Shown: positions 8,279-17,471, counted from the first letter of the stretch. The stretch is 64,000 nucleotides of DNA from Mesorhizobium atlanticum (GCF_003289965.1 NZ_QMBQ01000007.1:62001-126000); one strand, 5' to 3'. Numbers and translations: made by a program. The notes: generated by a model from the letters alone, not told the origin.

Positions 8279-8956
8279 AATTTCCTGACGCGATACCTGC
8301 CCTTCGTGGCCGCCATGGCGCTTGTCGTCGTGGCCTCCAACATCCTCGTGCAGTTCCCGATGCAAGGCCAGGTCGGCGGCTTGGCGCTCGCCGACGTGCT
8401 CACCTGGGGCGCCTTCACCTATCCGTTCTCCTTCCTGGTCACCGACCTCGCCAACCGACGCTACGGCCCGGCCGTGGCGCGCAAGGTGGTGTTCGTCGGC
8501 TTCATGACGGCGGTGACCTGCTCGATCTTGATCCCACCCTTCCTGTTCCGTCATGGCCTGATCGAGTTCGAGACCGCCGCCGACCGGCTGGTGCGCATCG
8601 CGGGCGCTTCTGGCGCCGCCTTCCTCACCGCGCAATTGCTCGACGTCACCGTGTTCAACCGGCTGCGCCGGCAGAGCTGGTGGCGCGCGCCGATCGTCGG
8701 CACGCTGGTCGGCTCGGTGTTCGACACGGTCGTCTTCTTCGGCGTCGCCTTTTCCGCCGCCTTCGCTTTTGCCGGCCCCAATGACGGTTTTGCGCTGGAG
8801 ACCGCGCCGCTGATGGGCGTGCTGCCGGTCGAGACGATGCGCTGGGTGTCCTGGGCGCTTGGCGACCTTTCGGTCAAGTTGATCATCGCCGTGGTGGCGC
8901 TGATCCCCTACCGGCTGCTCGCCGCGCGCTGGAGCCAGCCGGCAATGGCGGTGTAA
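8276..8956 (+). CDS. yhhQ: Queuosine precursor transporter (YhhQ/VUT family)
   Basis: A 226-residue inner-membrane protein with about six helices. It carries the VUT/YhhQ pattern: VVVASNILVQFP near the start, LADVLTWGAFTYPFSFLVTD, LANRRYGP, QLLDVTVFNRLR and WWRAPIVGTLVGSVFDTVVF. Characterised YhhQ takes up the queuosine precursors preQ0 and preQ1 for modification of tRNA position 34. The ATG is embedded in a preQ1-riboswitch-like fold, an independent hint at the substrate. The only ribosome site is AGGA seven bases before ATG. Confidence 0.9.
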   Translation: MNFLTRYLPFVAAMALVVVASNILVQFPMQGQVGGLALADVLTWGAFTYPFSFLVTDLANRRYGPAVARKVVFVGFMTAVTCSILIPPFLFRHGLIEFETAADRLVRIAGASGAAFLTAQLLDVTVFNRLRRQSWWRAPIVGTLVGSVFDTVVFFGVAFSAAFAFAGPNDGFALETAPLMGVLPVETMRWVSWALGDLSVKLIIAVVALIPYRLLAARWSQPAMAV

Positions 8957-8985
8957 GCCATGCTTCCAGCGGGTGGAATCAGGCC

Positions 8986-9660
8986 GTGATCCCCTGGGTT
9001 CAACTCGACTCGGCCCGCACGCCCGATGGCGGCCAGGAACTTCGCCTGAAGCAGCGCGGCACTGAATTTTCGATCATGCTCGGCACCAACGAGCTGATGA
9101 ACAGCCGCCTCAGCGGCTCGGAGGAGGCGCTCGCCAGGCTTTCCTGCGAACGGATCGCTGGCCGCAGGCAGCCGGGGATCCTCATCGGCGGGCTGGGCAT
9201 GGGTTTCACCTTGCGCGCCGCCCTCGGCGCCCTCGGTGAGGACGCCGCCGTCACCGTTGCCGAGCTTGTCCCCGCGGTCGTTGGCTGGGCGCGTGGCCCG
9301 ATGGCGAAAATCTTCGATGGCTGCCTCGACGATCCTCGCGTCAGCATTCGCGAGGCTGATGTCGGTCAGCTGATAAGGGCGCGGAAAGCCGCTTGGGACG
9401 CCATCCTGCTCGACGTCGACAATGGTCCCGAGGGCATCGTCTACAAGGGCAATGACTCGCTCTATGACGCGGCCGGGCTGGCCGCCGCGCGCGCCGCGCT
9501 AAAACCAGGCGGCGTGCTGGCGGTCTGGTCGCAAGGACCGGACAGTGGTTTCACCCGGCGGCTGAAGCAGGCAGGCTTCGCGGTCGAGGAGGTCGCCACG
9601 CGCGCCCACGGTAAGCGCGGCGCCCGCCACGTGATCTGGATTGCACCCAAGGGGCCTTGA
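8986..9660 (+). CDS. Spermidine-synthase-like methyltransferase-fold protein
   Basis: 224 residues from a GTG start at 8986. The Rossmann core is clear: ILIGGLGMGFTLRAAL (nucleotide-binding glycine loop), VTVAELVPAVVGWAR (acidic residue ending strand 2), DAILLDVDNGPEGIVYKGND and LKPGGVLAVWSQGPD. This matches short spermidine-synthase-like proteins common in rhizobia. They lack the N-terminal strand domain of true SpeE and rarely have a proven reaction. The gap to yhhQ is 29 bases. Confidence 0.8.
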   Translation: MIPWVQLDSARTPDGGQELRLKQRGTEFSIMLGTNELMNSRLSGSEEALARLSCERIAGRRQPGILIGGLGMGFTLRAALGALGEDAAVTVAELVPAVVGWARGPMAKIFDGCLDDPRVSIREADVGQLIRARKAAWDAILLDVDNGPEGIVYKGNDSLYDAAGLAAARAALKPGGVLAVWSQGPDSGFTRRLKQAGFAVEEVATRAHGKRGARHVIWIAPKGP

Positions 9661-9745
9661 GCCACAGGATTGCCACGGCGGCTTTACGCTTTGTTACGGC
9701 CGATGATGCAGGATCGCGAAAACTCTCCAGGGCATTGCGACCAGC

Positions 9746-11521
9746 ATGACCGTGCAAGGCACCGGTTGGAAAAACGATCTCCTGCTTGCGTTGTGCGCCA
9801 CGCTGGTGGTGCTGGCGATCGACGCGGTGTCCGGCTTCCCCGCCCTTGCCAATTATGGCGCGGACAATGACAGCATGCTGCGGCTGGTCGAGGTCCGCGA
9901 CCTGCTCGCCGGCCAGGGCTGGTTCGATCTCCATCAATACAGGATGGGCACGGCGGGCGGCTTCGTCATGCACTGGTCGCGGCTGGTGGATGCGCCGCTC
10001 GCATTGCTTATCATGGCCTTCGATGCGCTGGGTGTAGGCACCGCCGCCGCCGAACGGGCAGCGCAGATCATCTGGCCGACCGCGCTCTATGGACTGACCA
10101 TATTCGTGCTCATGCGCGCCTCGCGGCGCTTCGCCGGCGCCGACGTCGCGATGCCCTCGCTCATCCTGTCTACGGCGGCGCTTTTCTATCTGGTGATCTA
10201 CAGCCCGGGCGTGATCGATCACCACAATGTCCAGCTGCTGCTGACGGCAGCCAGCCTCTGGCTTCTGATGGAAGCGCCCTCCTGGCGCCCTGCTGCCCTT
10301 CTTTCGGGCATTTGCGCCGGCCTGACGCTGGCTGTCGGCATGGAGACCGCTCCCTATGTGGCGACGCTCGGCATCTGCGCCGCGGTCCTGTTCATCCTCG
10401 ACGACAAGGAGCGCCTCCCGGCGCGCGGCTTCGGCCTTGGATTTGCCGGCGTCGCCTTCCTGGTGTTCGTGACGACCATCCGGCCGTCCGAGTGGGGCGT
10501 CGCCCAATGCGATGCCTTCTCGTCCTTCCAGTTCGTGGTTGCGGCACTTTCCGGATTCGGCCTCGCAATCGCCAGCGCGTTGAGCGCGTCGACGGCGCGG
10601 GCCAAGCTTGTCTCGATGCTGGCGCTAGCGGCGGTGGTCGCGGCCGTGGCGATCGTGTTCTTCCCGCAATGCCTTGCATCGCCCTACGCGGGCATGGACG
10701 AACGCATCCGCACCTATTGGCTGGCCGACGTGGTCGAAGCGCAGCCCCTCTGGAGCGTCGCCATCCACCAGCCGAAGCTGATGGCGGCGCGCTATGTGAC
10801 GCCCTTCATCGCCATGCTGCTGATCGGCTTTCAGTTGCGAAGCCGTCGCCTGCGCCGCGAGGAGACGCTCGCCGCCATCCTGCTCGTCGTCGCCTTCGGC
10901 ATCAGCCTCTGGCAGGTTCGCGGGTCGACCTTCTCCGTCGCCTTCGCCGTGCTGCCGCTCTCGGCCTGGATCGCGAAAATCCGCCTCAAGGCGAGCGCCG
11001 CGCCCTCATGGCGCCTTTCCACCGGCATCGTCATGGCATGGCTGGTCTCGCTCAATGCAACCTGGGCCGGAGTCGCTGTGGCGGCGCAGTCCGTGGTCCA
11101 GAAGGCGCCGCAGCGGGTGAATTCCGATCCCGACCATGCCGTGACCTGCGGCAAGCCGGCCGACTTCCTCGACCTGGCCGCCTTGCCGGCCACGACGGTC
11201 CTTGCCTCGTCCAATCTCGGCTCGGGGATATTGATGTTCACCGGACACCGGGCGCTGGCCGGCCCCTACCACCGCAATGTCGGTGGCAACCTCGCCATGC
11301 TCGACGCTTTCATGGGAACGCCGGAGGCAGCCCGCGCCGTCATCCAGCGCGAGCAAGTGGGGTTGATCGCGATCTGTCGCGGCAACACGGAAGAGATATC
11401 GCTGGGCCTGGACGCGCCAGACGGCCTTGCCGCGGCACTGCTGCGGGGCGACGTACCGGATTGGCTCGAGCTGGACGCCTCGACCGCGGGAAAGCCGATC
11501 GAGATCTACAAGGTTCGTTGA
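9746..11521 (+). CDS. Large polytopic membrane protein, GT-C glycosyltransferase-like
   Basis: 591 residues with about eleven predicted membrane helices and a C-terminal soluble part of about 130 residues. The first external loop carries NYGADNDSMLRLVEVRDLL, an acidic motif placed like the metal-binding loop of GT-C enzymes (STT3, ArnT, PMT). A second loop has SPGVIDHHNVQLLL. The C-terminal domain includes ILMFTGHRALAGPYHRN, compatible with a periplasmic lid domain. The overall layout suggests a lipid-linked sugar transferase, but this is inference from topology and motif placement. It stands alone on its strand, followed by an oxygenase gene after 222 bases. Confidence 0.75.
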   Translation: MTVQGTGWKNDLLLALCATLVVLAIDAVSGFPALANYGADNDSMLRLVEVRDLLAGQGWFDLHQYRMGTAGGFVMHWSRLVDAPLALLIMAFDALGVGTAAAERAAQIIWPTALYGLTIFVLMRASRRFAGADVAMPSLILSTAALFYLVIYSPGVIDHHNVQLLLTAASLWLLMEAPSWRPAALLSGICAGLTLAVGMETAPYVATLGICAAVLFILDDKERLPARGFGLGFAGVAFLVFVTTIRPSEWGVAQCDAFSSFQFVVAALSGFGLAIASALSASTARAKLVSMLALAAVVAAVAIVFFPQCLASPYAGMDERIRTYWLADVVEAQPLWSVAIHQPKLMAARYVTPFIAMLLIGFQLRSRRLRREETLAAILLVVAFGISLWQVRGSTFSVAFAVLPLSAWIAKIRLKASAAPSWRLSTGIVMAWLVSLNATWAGVAVAAQSVVQKAPQRVNSDPDHAVTCGKPADFLDLAALPATTVLASSNLGSGILMFTGHRALAGPYHRNVGGNLAMLDAFMGTPEAARAVIQREQVGLIAICRGNTEEISLGLDAPDGLAAALLRGDVPDWLELDASTAGKPIEIYKVR

Positions 11522-11743
11522 ATATCGGCTTGCGGCCAAATCAGCATCGTTGACCGCGCGCCTTGCAACGCGCTCGTTCTGCGCCGATGCAACACCACCT
11601 CGTGATCTGGAAAACCGCGATCGAAGCCGGTCCGTGTATCATTGCAATCCAGCCTGTGCTTTGGTTAGCATTCGGCGCGGTCAGCGATATATCTATTCAA
11701 GAAATTTTTGGATTCGGGCTCTTTGGATTGGGAAGGGTTATCC

Positions 11744-12556
11744 ATGTCGGTCATAGACAGCGCGGCGGCCCCAGCATCAGCCACACAAACGCTGCAGCAT
11801 GTCGTCTCCCACATGGTGGAGGCCGTGAACCGCGCCAGATTTGTGGAGATGCCGTTCTGGCACCTGGAAATGACCGATGTCTTCCCGGCGGACCTTTATC
11901 TGCGCATGCGCGCGGCCATGCCCGAGGCGCGCGAATATCGCGCGCTCAAGGGGCGCAACAAGGTGAATATCAAGGCCGACGGCACCGCAACACGGATCAA
12001 GATCGATCTCTATCCCGAATATATCCGCCATCTGCCGGCTGAGAAACGAGCCGTCTGGGCCCTGGTCGGCAAGGCATTGCATGCGCCGGAACTGAAAGAC
12101 GCATTCATGCGCCGCCTTGCCCCGGGCCTGGAGCGCCGGTTCGGCTCGGACTTCATGAAGGTCGACATGTATCCGGTGCCGATGCTGACGCGCGACGTGG
12201 CGGGCTACAAGATCGGTTTCCACACCGACACGAAATGGAAGGGCATCACGGTACAGTTCTATTTGCCGGAGGATGAAAGCATCAACCACGTCGGCACGCG
12301 CTTTGCCCAGCGCAAGCCGGGCGGGGGCGGTTTCGAGAATTCGCACCGGATGTCGTTTTCGCCGAACACGGGCTACGCCTTTGCAGTCGGCACCGACACC
12401 TGGCACGCGGTCGATACTGTCGGGCCGGAGGTGCGCACCCGCGACAGCATCCTGCACACCTATTTCGTCGACAACACCGCGTCGCTCAAGATCCGCAACC
12501 GAAGCAAGCGCGCGGCCAATTTCGTGATGAACGAAGTCCGCCACGTCGGCCGGTAA
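11744..12556 (+). CDS. 2OG-Fe(II) oxygenase-like protein
   Basis: 270 residues from ATG 11744, which has GAAGGG about seven bases upstream; an earlier in-frame start lacks a ribosome site. The iron-binding pattern is visible: GFHTDTKWKGITVQFYLP supplies His and Asp, TWHAVDTVG supplies the distal His, and TRDSILHTYF supplies the Arg expected to bind 2-oxoglutarate. The N-terminus FWHLEMTDVFPADLYLRM resembles proteins that act on sugar or peptide substrates. Nothing shows the substrate. The 222-base upstream gap is AT-richer than its surroundings and probably contains the promoter. Confidence 0.78.
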   Translation: MSVIDSAAAPASATQTLQHVVSHMVEAVNRARFVEMPFWHLEMTDVFPADLYLRMRAAMPEAREYRALKGRNKVNIKADGTATRIKIDLYPEYIRHLPAEKRAVWALVGKALHAPELKDAFMRRLAPGLERRFGSDFMKVDMYPVPMLTRDVAGYKIGFHTDTKWKGITVQFYLPEDESINHVGTRFAQRKPGGGGFENSHRMSFSPNTGYAFAVGTDTWHAVDTVGPEVRTRDSILHTYFVDNTASLKIRNRSKRAANFVMNEVRHVGR

Positions 12557-12592
12557 CCTCTCGCCGCCCGCAAAGCCGGGCTCCATGCCGGC

Positions 12593-13609
12593 TCAGTCCT
12601 GGTGCAGGATGAATTCCAGGTAGAGGTTGCGCTGCAGGATCGAATGGTTGTCGTCGGATACCAGCGACACCATCAGCGCGCCGTCGTCGCGGGTCCAGAC
12701 GTCGAGCCCTTCCATATTGTCGATCTGGTAGCCCATGTCGGCTTCCATCAGCACCGGCCCGTCGGCGACCACGCCCTTCTCGACGCTCTCGCCATAGATG
12801 CGCCGCAGCCGCATCTTCACCCCGCGCGCGATCGAGAAGCTGCGCTCCAGGAGCAGCAGGTCGCCGTCCGGCAGGAAGGCACCGTCGGTGATGTCGAAAT
12901 CGCCGTTTCGCTTGATGGTAAAGACGCCTTTGTGCGGCCCTTCGATAATGGCGGCGTAGACGTTGCCCGCCTTGTCGAGGCTCCTTTCCGAGACCACGAC
13001 CAGCCCACCCGCGTGCTGCCCGTAAGGGTTGGCGTAGGCGACGGTCTCGAAGCCGCGGTTCTGGCGCAGCTCCCTGGCGGGAACCAGATAGTCGAGCTGC
13101 CGGACCGGCGCTTTCATATTGTCGGGATCGATCTTGAACTGGGCCACGCGCCGGGCGCGCTCGAAGCCGACGGTGGCGATGCCGTCCTTGACCGCGAGCC
13201 CCTCCGCGTCGACCCCCCATTTCCGGTCGATCGGCCGGCCCGCGGCGTCAACCATCTGCTGCATGCGAAAATTCTTGACGCCCGAGGGGCGCTTGCCAGC
13301 GTCATGCGTGATCGTGCCGAAGAACCAGAAGCCGGTATCGGCGACCCCGATGAAGTCGCTGCCCGGCTTGAGAAAGCGAAGCGCCGACAGCGCGCCGAAA
13401 TCGCGCGCCGGCGAGGTCATCTCCAGCCCGCCGACGAATTCGAACGGCCCGAACCGCGTCTCATCATGGCCGACATGGAACTGTGTGATCGGCCGCGCCG
13501 AAATCTCGACCGTTTCGACGGGAGCTTTCTGGGCGGCGATGGCCGGCGAAGCGCAGGTCAGCACGCAGGCGAATAGCGTCCGCCGCGCACGCCGCCCCGA
13601 AAAGATCAT
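12593..13609 (-). CDS. Secreted esterase-like (phytase-domain) beta-propeller protein
   Basis: 338 residues with an N-terminal signal peptide (RRTLFACVLTCASPAIAA). The domain is the phytase-like/esterase-like family (PF13449 type), with FEFVGGLEMTSPARDFGALSAL, GVDAEGLAVKDG, GFETVAYANPYG, FDITDGAFLPDGDLLLLER and YQIDNMEGLDVW marking successive blades. The enzyme activity is not established in most members. The ATG overlaps the stop of cobT (ATGA at 13606-13609), so it is translationally coupled to cobT. Its location next to cobS/cobT may reflect only shared transcription. Confidence 0.85.
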   Translation of the reverse strand: MIFSGRRARRTLFACVLTCASPAIAAQKAPVETVEISARPITQFHVGHDETRFGPFEFVGGLEMTSPARDFGALSALRFLKPGSDFIGVADTGFWFFGTITHDAGKRPSGVKNFRMQQMVDAAGRPIDRKWGVDAEGLAVKDGIATVGFERARRVAQFKIDPDNMKAPVRQLDYLVPARELRQNRGFETVAYANPYGQHAGGLVVVSERSLDKAGNVYAAIIEGPHKGVFTIKRNGDFDITDGAFLPDGDLLLLERSFSIARGVKMRLRRIYGESVEKGVVADGPVLMEADMGYQIDNMEGLDVWTRDDGALMVSLVSDDNHSILQRNLYLEFILHQD

Positions 13610-15504
13610 CCGGCGCGCCGCAAACCGCCGCGGCGGGTGTCGCGCGCGCTTTCCTCGCCGAACAACGAGGCGAGCTGCTCGGTCATGGCGCCGGCCAGTT
13701 CCTCGGCGTCGACGATGGTGACCGCGCGGCGATAGTAGCGCGTGACGTCGTGGCCGATGCCGATGGCCAAAAGCTCGACCGGCGAGCGCGTCTCAATCAG
13801 CTCGATAACCGCCCGCAGGTGCCGCTCCAGATAGTTGCCCGGATTGACCGAGAGCGTCGAATCGTCGACCGGCGCGCCGTCCGAGATCATCATCAGGATC
13901 TTGCGCTGCTCGGGCCGGCCGATCAGCCGGTTATGCGCCCAAAGCAGCGCCTCGCCGTCGATGTTTTCCTTGAGCAGGCCCTCGCGCATCATCAGCCCGA
14001 GATTGCGCCGCGCGCGCCGCCACGGATGGTCGGCGGACTTGTAGATAATATGGCGCAGGTCGTTGAGCCGGCCGGGATTCGGCGGCTTGCCGTCCTTCAG
14101 CCATTTCTCGCGCGCCTGCCCGCCTTTCCAGGCGCGGGTGGTGAAGCCGAGGATCTCCACCGAAACGCCGCAGCGCTCCAGCGTGCGCGCCAGGATGTCG
14201 GCGCAGGTGGCAGCGACCGTGATCGGCCGGCCGCGCATGGAGCCCGAATTGTCGAGCACCAGCGACACCACCGTGTCGCGGAACTTGGTGTCGCGCTCCT
14301 GCTTGAAGGACAGCGGCTGCATCGGATCGATGACGACGCGCACCAGACGCGCCGGGTCGAGATAGCCTTCCTCCAGGTCGAAATCCCAGGAGCGGTTCTG
14401 CTGCGCCATCAGCCGACGCTGCAGCCGGTTGGCGAGCCGCCCGACGACGCCGGACAGGTTGGCGAGCTGCTTGTCGAGGAAGGCGCGCAGCCGGTCGAGC
14501 TCCTCTTCCTCGCAAAGGTCCTCGGCCCCCACCGTCTCGTCGAAGGCAGTGGTGAAGACCTTGTAGTCGATTTCCTTCGGCAGGTTGAGGAAAGGGTTGT
14601 CGTTGCGCTTGGCCTCGCCCGGCGTTTCGGCGTCGGAATCGTCCTCGTCGGAGAGGTCGTCGGAGGTGGCGTCCGTCGCTTCCGTCTCGGCCGACTCTTC
14701 CTCGTCGGCGGAGGCTTCGGCGTCTTCCGACTGCGACTGCTCGGAGCCTGAATCCTCCTCGCCGCCTTCCTCGCTCTGTTCCTCGCCCTGCTGCTCGTTC
14801 TCTTCGTTTTCCTCGGTGTCGTCGGTTTCCTGGTCGTCGCCGAGTTCCTCGGCCATCTCCATGGAAACGAGCATGTCGCGCACGACGCGGGCAAAGGCCT
14901 GCTGGTCCTCCAGCTTGGCCGACAGGCCGTCGAGGTCGCCGCTCGCTTTCTCCTCGACCCAGGGGCGCCAGAGATCGACCAGCCGCTCGGCGCTCTTCGG
15001 CACGGACCGGCCGGTGAGTTTTTCGCGCACGATCAGCGCGATCGCTTCCTCCAGCGGCGCGTCGGCCTTGTCCCTGACGTCGACGAGATTGGCCTTGGCG
15101 TATTTGTCCTCGAGCATCGAGCCGATATTGTCGGCCACGCCCTGCATGGCGCGGCTGCCGATCGCCTCGACGCGCGCCTGCTCGACGGCGTCGAAGATGG
15201 ACCGCGCGAGCTTGCCTTCCGGCGCCAGCTTGTTGTGGATGCGCTGGTCGTGGCAGGCGCGCTTCAGCGCCATGGAATCGCCGATGCCGCGGGTGATCGC
15301 GATGTCGTTGCGGGAAGCCTTCTTCGGCAGCTCGGGCAGCCGGGCGCGATTTCCCGCCAGTGCCGGCCGGTCCTTGGCGAAGCCGACCTCGAGGTCCTTG
15401 TCGCCGGCGACTGCGCGCATGCACACGGTGACGGCGCGCTTGAAGCTGTCCGCTTCAGACCCGTTCTTCGGCTTGTTGCGCGTGTTGTCGCCCGGACCCG
15501 CCAT
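13606..15504 (-). CDS. cobT: Aerobic cobaltochelatase subunit CobT
   Basis: 632 residues, the usual size. CobT with CobS forms the AAA+/VWA chaperone complex that drives cobalt insertion into hydrogenobyrinic acid diamide by CobN in the aerobic cobalamin pathway. There is a long acidic Glu/Asp/Ser stretch near residues 215-305 and a C-terminal VWA domain with the metal site LDNSGSMRGRPITV. The C-terminus ends in a short basic tail. A perfect hairpin sits between cobS and cobT, and the downstream esterase-like gene is coupled through ATGA. Confidence 0.97.
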   Translation of the reverse strand: MAGPGDNTRNKPKNGSEADSFKRAVTVCMRAVAGDKDLEVGFAKDRPALAGNRARLPELPKKASRNDIAITRGIGDSMALKRACHDQRIHNKLAPEGKLARSIFDAVEQARVEAIGSRAMQGVADNIGSMLEDKYAKANLVDVRDKADAPLEEAIALIVREKLTGRSVPKSAERLVDLWRPWVEEKASGDLDGLSAKLEDQQAFARVVRDMLVSMEMAEELGDDQETDDTEENEENEQQGEEQSEEGGEEDSGSEQSQSEDAEASADEEESAETEATDATSDDLSDEDDSDAETPGEAKRNDNPFLNLPKEIDYKVFTTAFDETVGAEDLCEEEELDRLRAFLDKQLANLSGVVGRLANRLQRRLMAQQNRSWDFDLEEGYLDPARLVRVVIDPMQPLSFKQERDTKFRDTVVSLVLDNSGSMRGRPITVAATCADILARTLERCGVSVEILGFTTRAWKGGQAREKWLKDGKPPNPGRLNDLRHIIYKSADHPWRRARRNLGLMMREGLLKENIDGEALLWAHNRLIGRPEQRKILMMISDGAPVDDSTLSVNPGNYLERHLRAVIELIETRSPVELLAIGIGHDVTRYYRRAVTIVDAEELAGAMTEQLASLFGEESARDTRRGGLRRAG

Positions 15505-15529
15505 TGATCATTCCCTGCGCGTTTTCATG

Positions 15530-15552
15530 CTGAAAGGCCGAAGGCCTTTCAG
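15530..15552 (-). other. Intercistronic hairpin between cobS and cobT
   Basis: CTGAAAGGCC at 15530-15539, loop GAA, GGCCTTTCAG at 15543-15552. The 10-bp stem is perfect and lies in the 56-base gap between the cobS stop and the cobT start, with no T run after it. It may stabilise an mRNA end or separate translation of the two cistrons. Confidence 0.65.
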
Positions 15553-15560
15553 CGGCGCGC

Positions 15561-16547
15561 CTAGCCCAGCACCACGTTGGCGGCGCTTTCCGGCAGATCC
15601 TCGCCGAAGGCGCGCTGGTAGAACTCGGCCACCACCGAACGCTCCAGCTCGTCGCATTTGTTCAGGAAGGTCAGCCGGAACGCCATGCCGATGTCGCCGA
15701 AGATCTCGGCGTTTTCAGCCCAGGTGATGACCGTACGCGGGCTCATCACGGTCGACAGGTCGCCGTTGATGAAGGCCGAGCGCGTCATGTCGGCGACGCG
15801 CACCATCTTGTTGACGACGTCCCTGCCCTTGTTGTCGCGATAGTGCTTGGCCTTGGCCAGCACGATGTTCACCTCATTGTCGTGCGGCAGGTAATTGAGC
15901 GTGGTGACGATCGACCAGCGGTCCATCTGCGCCTGGTTGATCTGCTGCGTGCCGTGATAGAGGCCGGTGGTGTCGCCAAGGCCGACCGTGTTGGCGGTGG
16001 CGAACAGCCGGAAGGCCGGATGCGGGCGGATGACACGGCTCTGGTCGAGCAGCGTCAGCCGCCCCGAAGATTCCAGCACGCGCTGGATGACGAACATCAC
16101 GTCCGGCCGGCCGGCGTCATACTCGTCGAAGCACAGCGCCACATTGTGCTGATAGGCCCAGGGCAGGATGCCGTCTCGGAACTCGGTGACCTGCAGGCCT
16201 TCCTTGACGACGATGGCGTCCTTGCCGACGAGGTCGATACGGCTGACATGGCTGTCGAGGTTGACGCGCACGCAGGGCCAGTTGAGCCGCGCCGCCACCT
16301 GCTCGATATGCGTCGACTTGCCGGTGCCGTGATAACCCGACACCATCACGCGGCGGTTGTAGGCAAAGCCGGCGAGGATCGCCAACGTCGTCGCTTTGTC
16401 GAACAGATAATCCGGGTCGATGTCCGGGACATGCTCGGTCGCCGCCGAATAGGCGGGAACGACCATCTTGGAGTCGAAACCGAATTTCTCCTTCACCGAC
16501 ACCGTCGTATCGGGCAGGTTGGCGATGTCGCGATCGACCTTGTTCAT
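15561..16547 (-). CDS. cobS: Aerobic cobaltochelatase subunit CobS
   Basis: About 328 residues from ATG 16547 (MNKVDRDIANLPDTTVSV), which matches the usual family N-terminus and length. An in-frame GTG at 16655 would add 36 residues of unlike composition. MoxR-type AAA+ ATPase: Walker A GYHGTGKSTHIEQVAARL, Walker B LCFDEYDAGRPDVMF, sensor region FRLFATANTVGLGDTTGLYHGTQ. It works with CobT and CobN in cobalt chelation. CobN is not in this window. Confidence 0.96.
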   Translation of the reverse strand: MNKVDRDIANLPDTTVSVKEKFGFDSKMVVPAYSAATEHVPDIDPDYLFDKATTLAILAGFAYNRRVMVSGYHGTGKSTHIEQVAARLNWPCVRVNLDSHVSRIDLVGKDAIVVKEGLQVTEFRDGILPWAYQHNVALCFDEYDAGRPDVMFVIQRVLESSGRLTLLDQSRVIRPHPAFRLFATANTVGLGDTTGLYHGTQQINQAQMDRWSIVTTLNYLPHDNEVNIVLAKAKHYRDNKGRDVVNKMVRVADMTRSAFINGDLSTVMSPRTVITWAENAEIFGDIGMAFRLTFLNKCDELERSVVAEFYQRAFGEDLPESAANVVLG

Positions 16548-16622
16548 CTCTATCAACGTCTCCACGGGCGAAACGCCGCGTTTCGCCGGCAATCGATTTT
16601 GTCCGGGGGCGGTCTTAGAGCC

Positions 16623-16649
16623 TTTTCCAACCTTATGAAAGTTGGAAAA
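16623..16649. other. Inverted repeat between the J-domain gene and cobS
   Basis: TTTTCCAAC (16623-16631) and GTTGGAAAA (16641-16649) form a perfect 9-bp palindrome with a 9-base spacer. It lies just after the stop of the J-domain gene and about 76 bases ahead of cobS ATG. It could be a transcription-factor operator for cobST or a weak terminator; there is no T run. Confidence 0.55.
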
Positions 16650-16670
16650 CGACACGGACCGTAGGGCCGC

Positions 16671-17294
16671 TCAGCACAATCCTGCCTGCTTGAGCACGCG
16701 ATAGGCCTGCAGCACATCGCGGAACCGGTCTTCCGAACCTCGGTCGCCGCCATTCGCATCCGGATGGTGGCGCTTAACCAATTCCTTATAACGCGCCTTG
16801 ATGTCCTGACCAGTCGCCTTTGTATCAAGGCCAAGCGTTTCCAGCGCCTTGGCCTCAAGCGGCTTTGCCTTGCGTTCGCGCGGCTCGCGCGCGCCTGAGC
16901 CGAACAGGTTGAACGGGTCGCGCATGCGGTTGTAGTAGCCGGCGCGCCCCGAGCGCTGCTGCGCGAAATCCGGCGCCGAGCGCGTCCCGCCGCCATTGGC
17001 GCCCATGCGCCAGGTCGGCCTGTGGCCGGTCAGCGCCTCTTTCTGGAAGCGGGCGATCTCGCTGTCCGACACGCCGGAGAAGTAGTTGAAGCCCTTGTTG
17101 TATTCGCGCACGTGGTCGAAGCAGAAGCGGAAATACTCGCCCTCCTTGAGCCGTCCGACCGGCGCCCGGTGCGTGCCGGCCTCGTTGCAGCCGTCCCACT
17201 GGCAGACCGGCGCGCGCGACTTCAGCTCGGCGTCCTTCTCCGGCCGGATCCGGATCTTTTCGAAATATTTGGGATACGCTTTCATTTCACCCAT
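16671..17294 (-). CDS. J-domain (DnaJ-like) co-chaperone protein
   Basis: 207 residues with the J domain at the C-terminus: LETLGLDTKATGQDIKARY, KELVKRHHPDANGGD with the HPD tripeptide, and FRDVLQAYRVLKQAGLC. The N-terminal half has four cysteines or histidines in APVCQWDGCNEAGTHRAP and FRFCFDH, which could bind metal. This architecture is typical of an alphaproteobacterial J protein encoded next to cobS. Start is uncertain between ATG 17294 and ATG 17285 (MKAYPKYF). It is divergent from bolA. Confidence 0.88.
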   Translation of the reverse strand: MGEMKAYPKYFEKIRIRPEKDAELKSRAPVCQWDGCNEAGTHRAPVGRLKEGEYFRFCFDHVREYNKGFNYFSGVSDSEIARFQKEALTGHRPTWRMGANGGGTRSAPDFAQQRSGRAGYYNRMRDPFNLFGSGAREPRERKAKPLEAKALETLGLDTKATGQDIKARYKELVKRHHPDANGGDRGSEDRFRDVLQAYRVLKQAGLC

Positions 17295-17390
17295 TTATGG
17301 GCTGTTCGCATATGCGAAACAAGAATTGACATTTCGCCGATGATCGCCCTAACCGCTGAATCGCGGCTTAAAGCGGTCAAAACATAAGAC

Positions 17391-17451
17391 TGCGGCCATG
17401 CCGTCAGTGTTTTTGCGGCTGTGCCGCATAAAAGTTGCGGCCATGCCGTCA
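17391..17451. repeat. Direct repeats flanking a palindrome in front of bolA
   Basis: TGCGGCCATGCCGTCA occurs at 17391-17406 and again, identical, at 17436-17451, exactly 45 bases apart. Between them sits the palindrome TGCGGCTGTGCCGCA (17414-17428). The block ends 20 bases before the bolA start, in the shared bolA/J-domain promoter region, so it may be an operator array. Confidence 0.7.
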
Positions 17452-17471
17452 TGTGGTGAAGGGAAGCCCGG

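Noticed and set aside
13931..15424. A long alternative minus-strand frame within cobT
   Set aside because: Low-complexity Arg/Gly/Ala content; cobT in the other frame has full-length family features.
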